From: Nocardioides agariphilus
GTDB taxonomy: Bacteria; Actinomycetota; Actinomycetes; Propionibacteriales; Nocardioidaceae
Length of the DNA: 64,000 bases
NCBI RefSeq assembly: GCF_015352445.1
Contig: NZ_JADKPO010000009.1
Location: 93,325 to 157,324, forward strand
Reading direction: 5' to 3'
Of this stretch, positions 43,766 to 51,668 are shown one piece after another. The translations under genes and the position numbers were made by a program. How positions within the stretch are numbered: position 1 is the stretch's first letter; the number at the start of each line of letters is the position of its first letter. The notes under the pieces were generated by a model. The model saw nothing but the letters and a program-made list of their open reading frames with translations. It searched no databases and was not told the DNA's origin.

Positions 43766-45318
43766 GACGTGCGGTCGCGCTGCTGCTCGTCATCGTGCTT
43801 GCGCTCTCCGGCGTCGGCGTCGCGGCGTTCTTCATCGCCCGCAGCGTTGGACCTTCCTATGACCCCGTTCCGATCGCCGTACCCGCCGACGCGCCGCCAG
43901 CCCAGCAAGCCCCCGTGGCGTCAATGAGGTCGTACTACGAGCAGCGGGTGGTCTGGCGGCCGTGCGGCGCCGACCAGTGCGCGACCATGGATGTCCCGCT
44001 CGACTACGCCCACCCGCAGCAGGAGTCGATCTCCCTCAACCTCGTGCGTCGGCCGGCCGACGACGCCGACCACAAGATCGGCTCGATGCTGGTCAACCCG
44101 GGAGGTCCGGGGGCTGCTGGGTCAGGCGTGGCCGCCAACGCGGGCAGCTACTTCGGCAGGGCGTTGCTGCGCGGGTTCGACATCGTCGGCTTCGACCCAC
44201 GGGGCACCGGGCGCAGCGATCCGGTCGATTGCCTGACCGACGCGGGGCTCGACGACTACTTGTCTGCCGACTCCGAGCCCTCGTCGCCGACCCAGGTCGA
44301 GCACTACGCCGAGGAGGTCCGTGGCTTCGGCCGGGGCTGCACGCAGCTGTCCGGCCGGCTGGCCTCCCACATCTCGACCGAGGAGACCGCGCGCGACATG
44401 GACGTCCTCCGGGCCGTGCTGGGCGAGCGGGTGATCAGCTACTTCGGCTTCTCCTACGGCACCGAGCTCGGCGCGACCTATGCCGAGCTGTTCCCCGAGA
44501 GGGTCGGGCGGTTCGTGCTCGACGGTGGCGTCGACCCGACGTTGAGCGTGCGTGACGCCACCCTGACCCAGGCCAAGGGGTTCGAGACCGCGCTGCGCGC
44601 CTACGTCGCCAACTGCCTCGACGTCACCGACTCCTGTTTCCTCGGCGACTCGGTCGACGGGGGCCTGCAACGGATCCGCGACTTCCTCGACGACCTCGAC
44701 ACCCGACCGCTCGACACCGGCACCGACCGGCCGTTGACCCAAGCACTGGCGATCACCGGGATCATCACCCCGCTCTACTCGCGCGAGGCCTGGATCGTGC
44801 TCAGCCAAGCCCTGAGGGCAGCGTTCGACGGCAACGGCTCGGCCCTGTTGCTACTGGCCGACCAGTACTCCGGCCGTCAGTCCGACGGCACCTTCGACTC
44901 CAACATCATGGAGGCGTTCCCGGCGATCAGCTGCCTCGATGACCCCTCCGGCATCAAGCCGTCCGAGGTGCCCGCCGAGTACCCCGCCTTCGAGAAGGCC
45001 TCGCCAACGTTCGGGCGAGCCTTCGCGTGGTCGCTGATCACCTGCCGCGACTGGCCACCGGCTCGCGGCGTCAAGCGTCAACCGCTCGTCATCGACGGCG
45101 CCGGAGCGCCCCCCATCGTCGTCGTCGGCACCACGCGCGACCCCGCCACGCCGTTGGAGGAGTCGGTCGCCCTCGCCTCCCAGCTCGAGTCCGGCGTGCT
45201 CGTCACCCGTGACGGCGACGGCCACACCGGCTACAACTCCGGCAACGACTGCGTCGACCGCGCCGTCGAGTCCTACCTGGTCGAAGGCACGGTGCCCCGC
45301 GACGGGCTCTCCTGCTGA
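43762..45318 (+). CDS. Exported alpha/beta-hydrolase, tripeptidyl aminopeptidase (TAP) family
   Basis: 518 aa from GTG 43762. The N-terminal hydrophobic helix (ALLLVIVLALSGVGVAAFFI) is a signal or anchor without a lipobox. The oxyanion region is LVNPGGPGAAGSG, the nucleophile is YFGFSYGTELGATYAELF, and the C-terminal TAP-like domain ends with VVVGTTRDPATPLEESVALA (Asp) and DGDGHTGYNSGN (His). Six or more cysteines suggest disulfides outside the cell. Expected to trim peptides from the N-terminus. The position after holB is conserved in actinobacteria. Confidence 0.9.
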   Translation: MRRAVALLLVIVLALSGVGVAAFFIARSVGPSYDPVPIAVPADAPPAQQAPVASMRSYYEQRVVWRPCGADQCATMDVPLDYAHPQQESISLNLVRRPADDADHKIGSMLVNPGGPGAAGSGVAANAGSYFGRALLRGFDIVGFDPRGTGRSDPVDCLTDAGLDDYLSADSEPSSPTQVEHYAEEVRGFGRGCTQLSGRLASHISTEETARDMDVLRAVLGERVISYFGFSYGTELGATYAELFPERVGRFVLDGGVDPTLSVRDATLTQAKGFETALRAYVANCLDVTDSCFLGDSVDGGLQRIRDFLDDLDTRPLDTGTDRPLTQALAITGIITPLYSREAWIVLSQALRAAFDGNGSALLLLADQYSGRQSDGTFDSNIMEAFPAISCLDDPSGIKPSEVPAEYPAFEKASPTFGRAFAWSLITCRDWPPARGVKRQPLVIDGAGAPPIVVVGTTRDPATPLEESVALASQLESGVLVTRDGDGHTGYNSGNDCVDRAVESYLVEGTVPRDGLSC

Positions 45319-45326
45319 TCGCAGCG

Positions 45327-46241
45327 TCAGAGCGGCTCAGCCACGTCGCGGATCCGCTGCACGGCGAGCTCGATCATCAGCTGGGCGGCGGGGGAGAGCG
45401 TGGCGTTGACGCGGTGCACGATCGCGAAGGTCTCGTACTGGCGGGGCCGCAGGCTGGTCCACGAGGCGCCCGGCGCGAGGCGAGGCACCAGCTCCTTGGC
45501 CGCGCCCTGGTGCACGACGGTGTCGGCCAGGCCGCGGCCGACCAGCTCGATCGCGGTCTCCACGTCCTCCACCTCGATCCGGGTCTGCGGGTTGTGGCCG
45601 GCCTCGTGGAGCATCTTGCGCAGAGCGGTGCGCATCGAGTCGGTCGCCCGGTAGCTGGTGTCGGCCAGCACCAGCCGTGCCTCGGCCAGGCGGCGGGCGG
45701 TGACCGGGGTCGCCGTACGACTCGCGTCCATCGAGACGTAGACCATCTCGTCGCGCGCGACGGGCAGCACCTCGAGACCTTCGCTGGTGGGCGGCGCGGC
45801 GATCAGTGCGGCCTCGATCTGTCCCCGTCGCAGGTCGTCCATCACCTCGGAGGAGTTCAGGCCGATGATCTCGACGCGCACCCCTGGATAGCGCTCCAGC
45901 ACGTCGGTGACCAGTCCGGCGCTGACGTAGAGCCGGGCGCTGCCGAACATCCCGAACCTGATCGTGCCGGTCTCGAAGGCCTTCACGCGCTGGACCGCTC
46001 GCCGCGCCTCCTCGGCAGCCGCGATGGTGGCCTCGGCATGCGGTCGCAAGGTGTCGGCGACCGTGGTCGGTACGACGCCTCGGCCGACGCGCCTGAACAG
46101 CTGAACCCCGAGCGACTTCTCCAGGGATCTGACCTGCTCGGAGATCGATGGCTGCGCGTAGCCGAGCTCGTCGGCTGCTGCCGTCAGCGAGCCCAGCTCG
46201 TAGACCGTCAGGAAGCAGCGCAACTGATGCAGTGAAAGCAT
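45327..46241 (-). CDS. LysR-family transcriptional regulator
   Basis: 304 aa. The N-terminal winged helix-turn-helix (MLSLHQLRCFLTVYELGSLT, ADELGYAQPSISEQVRSLEK) is followed by a type 2 periplasmic-binding-like effector domain (IRFGMFGSARLYVSAGLVTD). Ligand and targets are unknown. It is divergent from the small cysteine-rich gene, with a palindrome in between, which could serve both. Confidence 0.9.
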   Translation of the reverse strand: MLSLHQLRCFLTVYELGSLTAAADELGYAQPSISEQVRSLEKSLGVQLFRRVGRGVVPTTVADTLRPHAEATIAAAEEARRAVQRVKAFETGTIRFGMFGSARLYVSAGLVTDVLERYPGVRVEIIGLNSSEVMDDLRRGQIEAALIAAPPTSEGLEVLPVARDEMVYVSMDASRTATPVTARRLAEARLVLADTSYRATDSMRTALRKMLHEAGHNPQTRIEVEDVETAIELVGRGLADTVVHQGAAKELVPRLAPGASWTSLRPRQYETFAIVHRVNATLSPAAQLMIELAVQRIRDVAEPL

Positions 46242-46258
46242 AGGAACTCCCTTGAGGA

Positions 46259-46273
46259 TCTCTTGGAAAGAGA
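46259..46273. promoter_or_regulatory. Palindrome in the lysR divergent region
   Basis: TCTCTT-GGA-AAGAGA, 17 bp upstream of the lysR start. It is perfectly symmetrical and of the size expected for a LysR-type site. Autoregulation is inference. Confidence 0.4.
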
Positions 46274-46346
46274 GGCTACCCCTATGGAGCGAGGTCGGTG
46301 AGACTGGTGATCACGGCATCGTCGATGACCTGAAGGAGGTCACCCC

Positions 46347-46529
46347 ATGTTCGACCGTCACTGCGCGACCTGCGACCGCACGCAGCTCATCTTCCCGAGC
46401 CAGATCACGGGTGTGACCAACACCGACCACGGCATCCTCGTCAGCTACGTCTGCTGGTGTGGCTCCGAGCAGACCTGGCTCACCGGTGCTGCCGGCCACG
46501 TCGACGAGACCCCTCTCGTCGCTGCCTGA
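46347..46529 (+). CDS. Small cysteine-rich (zinc-ribbon-like) protein
   Basis: 60 aa, preceded by the very strong ribosome site AAGGAGGTC. Two CxxC-like knuckles, HCATCDR and YVCWCGS, could bind one zinc ion. No other domain. Similar tiny proteins are common in Nocardioidaceae and their function is unknown. Divergent from the LysR gene. Confidence 0.7.
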   Translation: MFDRHCATCDRTQLIFPSQITGVTNTDHGILVSYVCWCGSEQTWLTGAAGHVDETPLVAA

Positions 46530-46540
46530 GCGCCCCTGGC

Positions 46541-46622
46541 TGGTCGACGAGGTCGCGTAGCGACCGTCTCGAGACCTCCGCCCGTTGGTCGAGGAGGTCG
46601 CGCAGCGACCGTCTCGAGACCC
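46541..46622. repeat. Two direct REP-like palindromic elements
   Basis: Copies at 46541-46576 and 46586-46622: TGGTCGA(C/G)GAGGTCGCG, a 2-nt-variable loop, then CGACCGTCTCGAGACC. The GGTCGCG/CGACC centre forms the stem. Same family as at 3.3, 38.7 and 63.9 kb. Located between the cysteine-rich gene and tRNA-Thr. Confidence 0.85.
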
Positions 46623-46710
46623 GGCGAGCGTTGGGGCCACCGTGATTCGGCGGGCCACATCCAGGTCCGTTATCCTCGGCGGGTTGCCCGGACCCAGGTC
46701 CGGGCAGCAC

Positions 46711-46783
46711 GCCGCCTTAGCTCAGTCGGTAGAGCGATTCACTCGTAATGAATAGGTCGTCGGTTCGATTCCGACAGGCGGCT
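46711..46783 (+). tRNA. tRNA-Thr (anticodon CGT)
   Basis: Complete cloverleaf: acceptor arms GCCGCCT and AGGCGGC, D arm GCTCAGTCGGTAGAGC, anticodon stem ATTCA/TGAAT around loop CTCGTAA (anticodon CGT, reading ACG), and T arm GTCGGTTCGATTCCGAC. The discriminator is T at 46783 and CCA is not encoded. The 3' end abuts a decayed integrase, marking an old attachment site. Confidence 0.96.
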
Positions 46784-47163
46784 CAGCTCCAAGCCCCAGG
46801 CCAGAGGCCCTGCACCTCTCCTGGGGCTTCCGCATTCCCCGGCACCGACTGGCTGTGGTGCTCCTGTGGTGCAGCCGACCGTCTCTGTTGCTGCCCAGAA
46901 TTGTGGCCGGAGAGGTGCCCGTAGAGGGTCCATCGTCATCGCGGCGGACGCGTGTCCCAAGATCCGGTGCCCGACCTTGGGGTCCACGCCGGCACCGAGC
47001 CACAGCGAGGCACAGGTGTGCCTCAGGTCGTGCACTCGAAACGTCGGTCGGTCGATCGCCGGCACGCTGCCGTCCACCCGACCGAGCGCATCCGGTTCGA
47101 CTCGCTGCCAGGCACGCCGGCTCGGTTCCTGCTTGACAGGGTTCGGCCAGGTGCTTGACGGTG
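46783..47163 (-). pseudogene. Decayed tyrosine recombinase (integrase) C-terminus at tRNA-Thr
   Basis: Reads toward the tRNA. FRVHDLRHTCASLWLGAGVD and VGHRILGHASAAMTMD are the R..H-x-x-R and GH boxes of phage-type integrases. Directly after MTMD an extra C shifts the frame. The expected LYGHLSGHN, with the catalytic Tyr at 46921-46923, is in the +1 frame. A second compensating indel about ten codons later restores the first frame (FWAATETVGCTTGAPQPVG), which again resembles integrase tails. The N-terminal catalytic part is missing. It is therefore a dead remnant of an element once inserted at this tRNA. Confidence 0.75.
46791..46829 (+). terminator. Hairpin after tRNA-Thr
   Basis: AAGCCCCAGG (46791-46800) and CCTGGGGCTT (46820-46829) are perfect complements with a 19-nt loop, 8 bp behind the tRNA. 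There is no T-run, but the size and position suit a tRNA terminator. Confidence 0.5.
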
Positions 47164-47167
47164 GCTC

Positions 47168-48343
47168 ATGCCCAGCACCGAGGAGCTCCAGGCCCAGATC
47201 GAAGCCCTGCGCAGCGAGGTCGCCACTCTACGAGGCCAGCTCGGAGGGCAACGTCCGGCGCACCCCGAGACGCGGGCGGTCTCACACGATATCGACGCCA
47301 AGCGCAGTCGCCGCAATGTCCTCAAGCTCACCGTCGCCGGTCTCGGTGGAGCGGGGCTCGCGCAGATGGCGGTCTCGCCGGCCTCAGCCGCCAACGGTGA
47401 CGCTCTCCTCATCGGCAACGCCGGGGGCCAAACCGCAACCCTGCCGACGGGTGTCGCCGTGACCGGCAGCAGTGCGGGCTACGGGCTGGCCTTCACCGAC
47501 AACGGCCTCAACAGCGTGCCGCTTCCGTCCGCGGTCGTGGGCCACGCGCGCGGGCTGGGCATCGGCAACTGGACCACCGGCGTCCTCGGGGTCGCTGTGC
47601 AGGACTCGTTCTACGGAGTCGTCGGCGACTCGGTCCGCTGCGGCCTCTACGGCATCGCCCGCGGCCCGGCCGACAACGGTTGGCCCGCGGTGCTCGGCGA
47701 GGGCAACGGCGACGGCATGCAAGGCAGAGGCAAGGTCGGGCTGCGCGGCCGTGCCAAGGACGCCGACGGTGCCGGCGTCATCGGAGAAACCGACGACACG
47801 GACGCTCCGGCACTCTGGGCGTCGGGAGACTCCGGGCTCCTTGCGCTGAACGGCGTCCAGGCGGCCCCACCGTCCACGGGCACGTTCCGGCGCGGGGACG
47901 TGCTCAACGACGCCAACGGCAGCGGCGTCTGGATCTGCGTCGAGCCGGGATCGCCGGGAGTGTGGCGCAAGGTGGCCGGCGCCAAGAGTGCTGGTTCCTT
48001 CCACGTGGTCGACGGCTTCCGCGCCTTCGACTCCCGCAAGACCGGCGGCAAGCTCGCCGCCGGCCAGACGCGGACGGTCACCATCTCTGGCTCGACCATC
48101 CCCTCGAAGGCGACGGCGGTGCACCACGTGCTCACCGCACTCTCGACGTCCGGCAAGGGCAGCCTCGTGGCCTTCCCTGCGACGCGGCGGAGGCCGGCGA
48201 TCTCCTCGCTGGTCTGGTACGGCGCCAACCAGAAGCACGCCGTCGGCCTGACCACGGGACTCAGCGCGACGCGTCAGCTGAAGATCTATGCCACCGGAGG
48301 GTCCACGCACTTCCTCGTCGACGTACTCGGCTACTACCTCTGA
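47168..48343 (+). CDS. Tat-exported protein of unknown function with N-terminal coiled coil
   Basis: 391 aa. Residues 1-25 form a heptad-rich helix (STEELQAQIEALRSEVATLR), unusual in front of a signal. The twin-arginine motif is KRSRRNVLKLTVAGLGGAGL, with export cleavage near SPASA. The mature part is rich in Gly and small beta-repeats (GLAFTDNG, GVVGDS, GLYGIA, AVLGEGNGDGMQGRG). The C-terminal module (FHVVDGFRAFDSRKTGGKLA to THFLVDVLGYYL) recurs in secreted proteins of this group. No enzyme motif. It lies directly next to the integrase scar and may be cargo or the original flank. Confidence 0.75.
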   Translation: MPSTEELQAQIEALRSEVATLRGQLGGQRPAHPETRAVSHDIDAKRSRRNVLKLTVAGLGGAGLAQMAVSPASAANGDALLIGNAGGQTATLPTGVAVTGSSAGYGLAFTDNGLNSVPLPSAVVGHARGLGIGNWTTGVLGVAVQDSFYGVVGDSVRCGLYGIARGPADNGWPAVLGEGNGDGMQGRGKVGLRGRAKDADGAGVIGETDDTDAPALWASGDSGLLALNGVQAAPPSTGTFRRGDVLNDANGSGVWICVEPGSPGVWRKVAGAKSAGSFHVVDGFRAFDSRKTGGKLAAGQTRTVTISGSTIPSKATAVHHVLTALSTSGKGSLVAFPATRRRPAISSLVWYGANQKHAVGLTTGLSATRQLKIYATGGSTHFLVDVLGYYL

Positions 48344-48398
48344 GCGGAAGGACGAGCTGGCGGGCTAATCCGGCCGACGCGCCGACTAGGGTGCGCGC

Positions 48399-48794
48399 AT
48401 GTCTCTCGGTCGCCGACAGATCGTCGTCCTCATCGCTCTCGCGCTGCTGCTCGCCGCCGGTGGCTACTACCTCGGGGTCAGGGGCGCCGAGCGGGCCAAC
48501 TGGCACACGGCCACGGTGAACCTGTCGGGAGTCGCGGCCGATGAGACCGGTCCGCACCGGCTGCTCAGCTTCCGGGTCGACGGATGGACCTATGCCGTCG
48601 AAGACAGCGTCCGCTGGGTCGACCCGCAGGGTACGACGCACGAGAGCGGTTGGCCGGAGTGCCTCGAGCCGGCGCATCCCGGGTTCTCCTCCCGCAACGA
48701 CGAGGAGGTGACCTTCCGCTTCGCTGAACTGACCGCGGACACGGGCTACCTCGGATGGCGTCCGGTGCTGATGGTCGAGTGCCCCGGAGCCTGA
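48399..48794 (+). CDS. Single-helix membrane or exported protein, unknown
   Basis: 131 aa. The N-terminal hydrophobic helix (IVVLIALALLLAAGGYYLGV) acts as anchor or signal, followed by a small polar domain with one Cys pair (WPECLEPAHPG and MVECPGA) that could form a disulfide outside the cell. Not recognised. Seven bp before the next gene, so probably co-transcribed. Confidence 0.6.
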   Translation: MSLGRRQIVVLIALALLLAAGGYYLGVRGAERANWHTATVNLSGVAADETGPHRLLSFRVDGWTYAVEDSVRWVDPQGTTHESGWPECLEPAHPGFSSRNDEEVTFRFAELTADTGYLGWRPVLMVECPGA

Positions 48795-48800
48795 GCTGAC

Positions 48801-49487
48801 GTGACGAACGAGGTCGCACCCGGCGCAGTAGTCGAGGTCAACCAGCCACGACCAGTGCGAAGGTCGGTGATCTTCGAGAGCGTGGCCTGCCTCCTCGCCG
48901 CTGCGGCCCTGGGCATCCTGGGCGACGAGGGGCTGCGGTGGGGGTCGTTCGGCGTCTGCCTGTTCACCGCGGCCACGCTGTGGCTCGCGCTGTCGTTCGG
49001 TGCCGGCCGGCTCGGCGGCCGGTGGTGGCTGTCGGCAGTGCTGGGCTCGGGCGCCCTGGTCGCCAGCCTGGCGTCCTACTACCTGTGGCTCGGGGTCGTG
49101 CACGACGTGCCGTGGTCGACCCTCATGGACGGCGGCTACCGCGGCCGGACCTTCCTGGCCGCCGGCGCCGCGATCGGAGCCATCTCCGGGATCCTGGGCG
49201 GCGTCTCCGGAGGATCATCGCGGCTGGCCGCCGACATGGCATGGTGCGGACTGGTCGCCGTGCCCGTGGTCGACGGCCTCCTCCAGTACCGCTACAGCGG
49301 ACGCGACGACGAGCTGGTCGTCGTGGCCGTCTTCGTCGCACTCGTCGCGGTCGCGGTCGCGTGGGCGCTGCGCTCGGGTGCGCGGGCGTGGGCGTTGCTG
49401 CTCGGGGTCCCCGTCGCGAGCGCCGTGCTGTACGCCGGGGAGCTCGTCGTGCTCCGTGAGGTGTTCGGCCGCTTCACCTGGCTGTAG
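48801..49487 (+). CDS. Multi-pass membrane protein, unknown
   Basis: 228 aa from GTG 48801, with about six hydrophobic segments, for example SVIFESVACLLAAAALGILG and TFLAAGAAIGAISGILGGVS. It resembles actinobacterial membrane proteins of the DUF6518 type, but the assignment is uncertain. Follows the single-helix protein by 7 bp. Confidence 0.6.
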   Translation: MTNEVAPGAVVEVNQPRPVRRSVIFESVACLLAAAALGILGDEGLRWGSFGVCLFTAATLWLALSFGAGRLGGRWWLSAVLGSGALVASLASYYLWLGVVHDVPWSTLMDGGYRGRTFLAAGAAIGAISGILGGVSGGSSRLAADMAWCGLVAVPVVDGLLQYRYSGRDDELVVVAVFVALVAVAVAWALRSGARAWALLLGVPVASAVLYAGELVVLREVFGRFTWL

Positions 49488-49492
49488 GGGCA

Positions 49493-49924
49493 GTGGGCAG
49501 ACTGTCGGTCGTGAACGACGACTTCGTGATCCCACCCGGCACCTTCGTGGAGTACCTCGGTCTCGACCTCACCGAGGTGAGCGGGCAGCGGGTGGAGGCG
49601 CACTGGACTGCGGGTGCCAAGCACCACCAGCCGTACGGCATCGTCCACGGCGGCGTGCACTGCAGCGTCGTCGAGACGCTCGGCAGTCTCGGTGGCGCGC
49701 ACTGGGCGCTGGCTCGCGACCCCGGGGCGAAGGTCGTCGGGGTCAACAACAACACCGACTTCTTCCGGGCTGTGAGCGAGGGGGAGCTCACGTCGGTCGG
49801 CGTGCCGCTGCACCAGGGGCGCCTCCAGCAGCTCTGGCTCGTCGAGACCCGCTCCGACTCCGACGGCCGGCTGGTCTCCCGCGGGCAGGTGCGGCTGCAG
49901 AACCTCTACCCCGAAAGTCGTTAG
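49493..49924 (+). CDS. Hotdog-fold thioesterase (PaaI-like)
   Basis: 143 aa. The hotdog signature HQPYGIVHGGVHCSVVETLG contains the HGG and catalytic acidic residue of PaaI/YbgC-like thioesterases. NNNTDFFRAVSEG is the second strand region. Probably hydrolyses an acyl-CoA, acyl chain unknown. GTG 49493 was used, and GTG 49511 (VNDDFVIPPG) is a possible later start. Confidence 0.83.
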   Translation: MGRLSVVNDDFVIPPGTFVEYLGLDLTEVSGQRVEAHWTAGAKHHQPYGIVHGGVHCSVVETLGSLGGAHWALARDPGAKVVGVNNNTDFFRAVSEGELTSVGVPLHQGRLQQLWLVETRSDSDGRLVSRGQVRLQNLYPESR

Positions 49925-49957
49925 CCGCTCCGGAGCACCCGGCGTACCGTCCGCGCC

Positions 49958-50587
49958 ATGGCCGAGACGAGCTTGCGGAAGAACCTGGCGATCCTGGTCC
50001 ACGACGACGTCGAGGTGCTCGACTTCTGCGGACCCTTCGAGGCGTTCGGGGTCACAGGCGAGGCGGGGGAGGCGTACTTCAACGTCTTCACGGTCGCCGA
50101 GCAGGCGCGGCCGGTCCGCGCCAACACCGGCATGATCGTGCAGCCCAACTACTCCTTCGACGACTGCCCGCCCCTGTTCATGCTGCTCGTCCCAGGTGGG
50201 CGCACCAGCGTGCTCACTGACAACCCGAAGGCGATGGCCTGGGTCGCCGAGCAGGACCAGCAGGTCGAGCACCTGGTCTCGGTGTGCACCGGCGCCTACG
50301 TGCTGGCCCAGCTCGGACTGCTCGACGGACTCGAGGCGACCACGCACTACTCGGGCTACGACAGGCTCCAGGAGATGGCGCCGGGTGCGACCGTACGCCG
50401 CGACGTCCGCGTCGCGGACAACGGCCACATCGTCACCGGCGCGGGTGTGTCAGCCGGCATCGACCTGGCCCTGCACATGATCGCCCGCTTGCACGGGCTT
50501 CAAGAGGCCGACGACGTGGCGGAGTACATGATGTACCGCTGGGCCGAGGAGGACCGGGCTCGAGCCGCTGCTCTTGTCACGGTCTGA
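49958..50587 (+). CDS. DJ-1/PfpI-family protein (isonitrile hydratase-like)
   Basis: 209 aa. The nucleophile elbow SVCTGAYVLAQLGLLDGLEA has the reactive Cys, followed by TTHYSGYDRL. The glutamate near the N-terminus (DDVEVLDFCGPFEAFG) is the Cys activator of the family. This pattern is closest to isonitrile hydratases and to the amidase domain of GATase-type regulators, but no HTH domain is attached. Substrate unknown. Confidence 0.83.
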   Translation: MAETSLRKNLAILVHDDVEVLDFCGPFEAFGVTGEAGEAYFNVFTVAEQARPVRANTGMIVQPNYSFDDCPPLFMLLVPGGRTSVLTDNPKAMAWVAEQDQQVEHLVSVCTGAYVLAQLGLLDGLEATTHYSGYDRLQEMAPGATVRRDVRVADNGHIVTGAGVSAGIDLALHMIARLHGLQEADDVAEYMMYRWAEEDRARAAALVTV

Positions 50588-50591
50588 CCTG

Positions 50592-50700
50592 ACGCACAGC
50601 CGTGTCGCGGCGCGCACCGGCATCGTGATCGGAGCCGACGGCCTGATCGTCACCAACCATCACGTGGTGAGTACCGGTGCGACGGACCAGGCCGAGGTGC
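50592..50700 (+). pseudogene. Possible relic of a trypsin-like (S1C) protease
   Basis: The frame encodes RTGIVIGADGLIVTNHHVVS, which looks like the N-terminal catalytic-His region of HtrA-type proteases (SG-I-V-I-x-x-D-G-L-I-V-T-N-x-H-V-V). It is followed by unrelated sequence and by a long inverted repeat. No Asp or Ser box is nearby. If real, it is a short remnant. Confidence 0.3.
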
Positions 50701-50761
50701 GGTGCTGGCCGGCGACGCGTTGGGCACGGTCACCCTCGGCCGCGCTCCGGTCGCCGGAAAC

Positions 50762-50829
50762 GGGATAGTCCGGTACGAACCGAACCCTCGTACGCGCTTG
50801 CCAGGGTTCGGTTCGTACCGGACTATCCC
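50762..50829. repeat. Perfect 27-bp inverted repeat with 14-nt loop
   Basis: The left arm 50762-50788 begins GGGATAGTCCGG and ends CCGAACCCT. The right arm 50803-50829 is its exact reverse complement, around loop CGTACGCGCTTGCC. It ends 4 bp before the stop of the convergent DUF5995 gene. It could be a bidirectional terminator or a small mobile hairpin, since the arm length exceeds ordinary terminators. Confidence 0.9.
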
Positions 50830-50833
50830 CACG

Positions 50834-51577
50834 TCAGGCCGCAGGAGGCAGCACGACGCCAAACCCGGCGACGGCGAGGCGGAGGAGTACCTGGCCGGGG
50901 GCGAGGAGATCGGCGACCTTGGCTGCGCTGAGGAGCTCGAGCTCACCGAGACGGACGTCGTACGGCGCGGGGCCGGCGAGGCGTGCCACCTGGAGCTCGT
51001 GGGTGTTGTGCCAGACCTTCTGGCGGGCCTCGCGCAGGAAGCGCTTGGACGAGACCCGGTTGAGGGGCTGGAGGACGCGGTCGACCAGGGACTTGCCGCC
51101 GGTTGCGGTCAGCTCGTCGTCCTCGGCCGCGACCCGCGAGGCGAGGACCCCGTCGATGGCCTCATGGTCGCGCTTGCGCTTGCCCAGCAGCACGGGATCG
51201 GCGAAGTCGGCGTCGGAGATCACGCCAAGCAGTGCCTGTGGCAGGTCGTAGTTGACGTGGGCGTTGATGCCCAGGAGTACCTTCCGCAGCGAGGGCAGGT
51301 CGGCCGGCGCATCGAACGCGATCCGCCATGGTCGCGGCACGTGACCGCCGTCGATGTGGGCGTCGTACGCACGTACGTAGAGCTGGGCGAACACCACGTC
51401 CCACTCCTCGACCCACTCGCCGTCGGCGAACACCCCGTCGGTGATCGCCTGACCGACCGCGGTCGTGGTGCGCTGGTAGGTGCTCAGGAAGTCGCGCAGC
51501 GGAGAGTCGCCCGGCATCGCGTCGAGTCGGTCCTGCATCTCTCGGACGACGGCGGCGACACCGGCGGGTACGGCCAT
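50834..51577 (-). CDS. DUF5995 family protein
   Basis: 247 aa, soluble. Conserved blocks include EEWDVVFAQLYVRAYDAHID, PRPWRIAFDA, LLGINAHVNYDLPQALLGV and RKVWHNTHELQVARL. The His/Asn/Asp residues in the helical bundle suggest a metal- or ligand-binding fold, but the family has no assigned function. ATG 51577 was chosen; ATG 51607 in frame adds 10 residues. The stop lies 4 bp from the long inverted repeat. Confidence 0.7.
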   Translation of the reverse strand: MAVPAGVAAVVREMQDRLDAMPGDSPLRDFLSTYQRTTTAVGQAITDGVFADGEWVEEWDVVFAQLYVRAYDAHIDGGHVPRPWRIAFDAPADLPSLRKVLLGINAHVNYDLPQALLGVISDADFADPVLLGKRKRDHEAIDGVLASRVAAEDDELTATGGKSLVDRVLQPLNRVSSKRFLREARQKVWHNTHELQVARLAGPAPYDVRLGELELLSAAKVADLLAPGQVLLRLAVAGFGVVLPPAA

Positions 51578-51668
51578 GGCAGGAGTCTGGCCGGGACGTC
51601 GCTCCATGGCCACCGGGACTTTCGGCTCCCCCCGACGAGGTGCGCTGCGCGATGCCCGCGCGTGCCTT

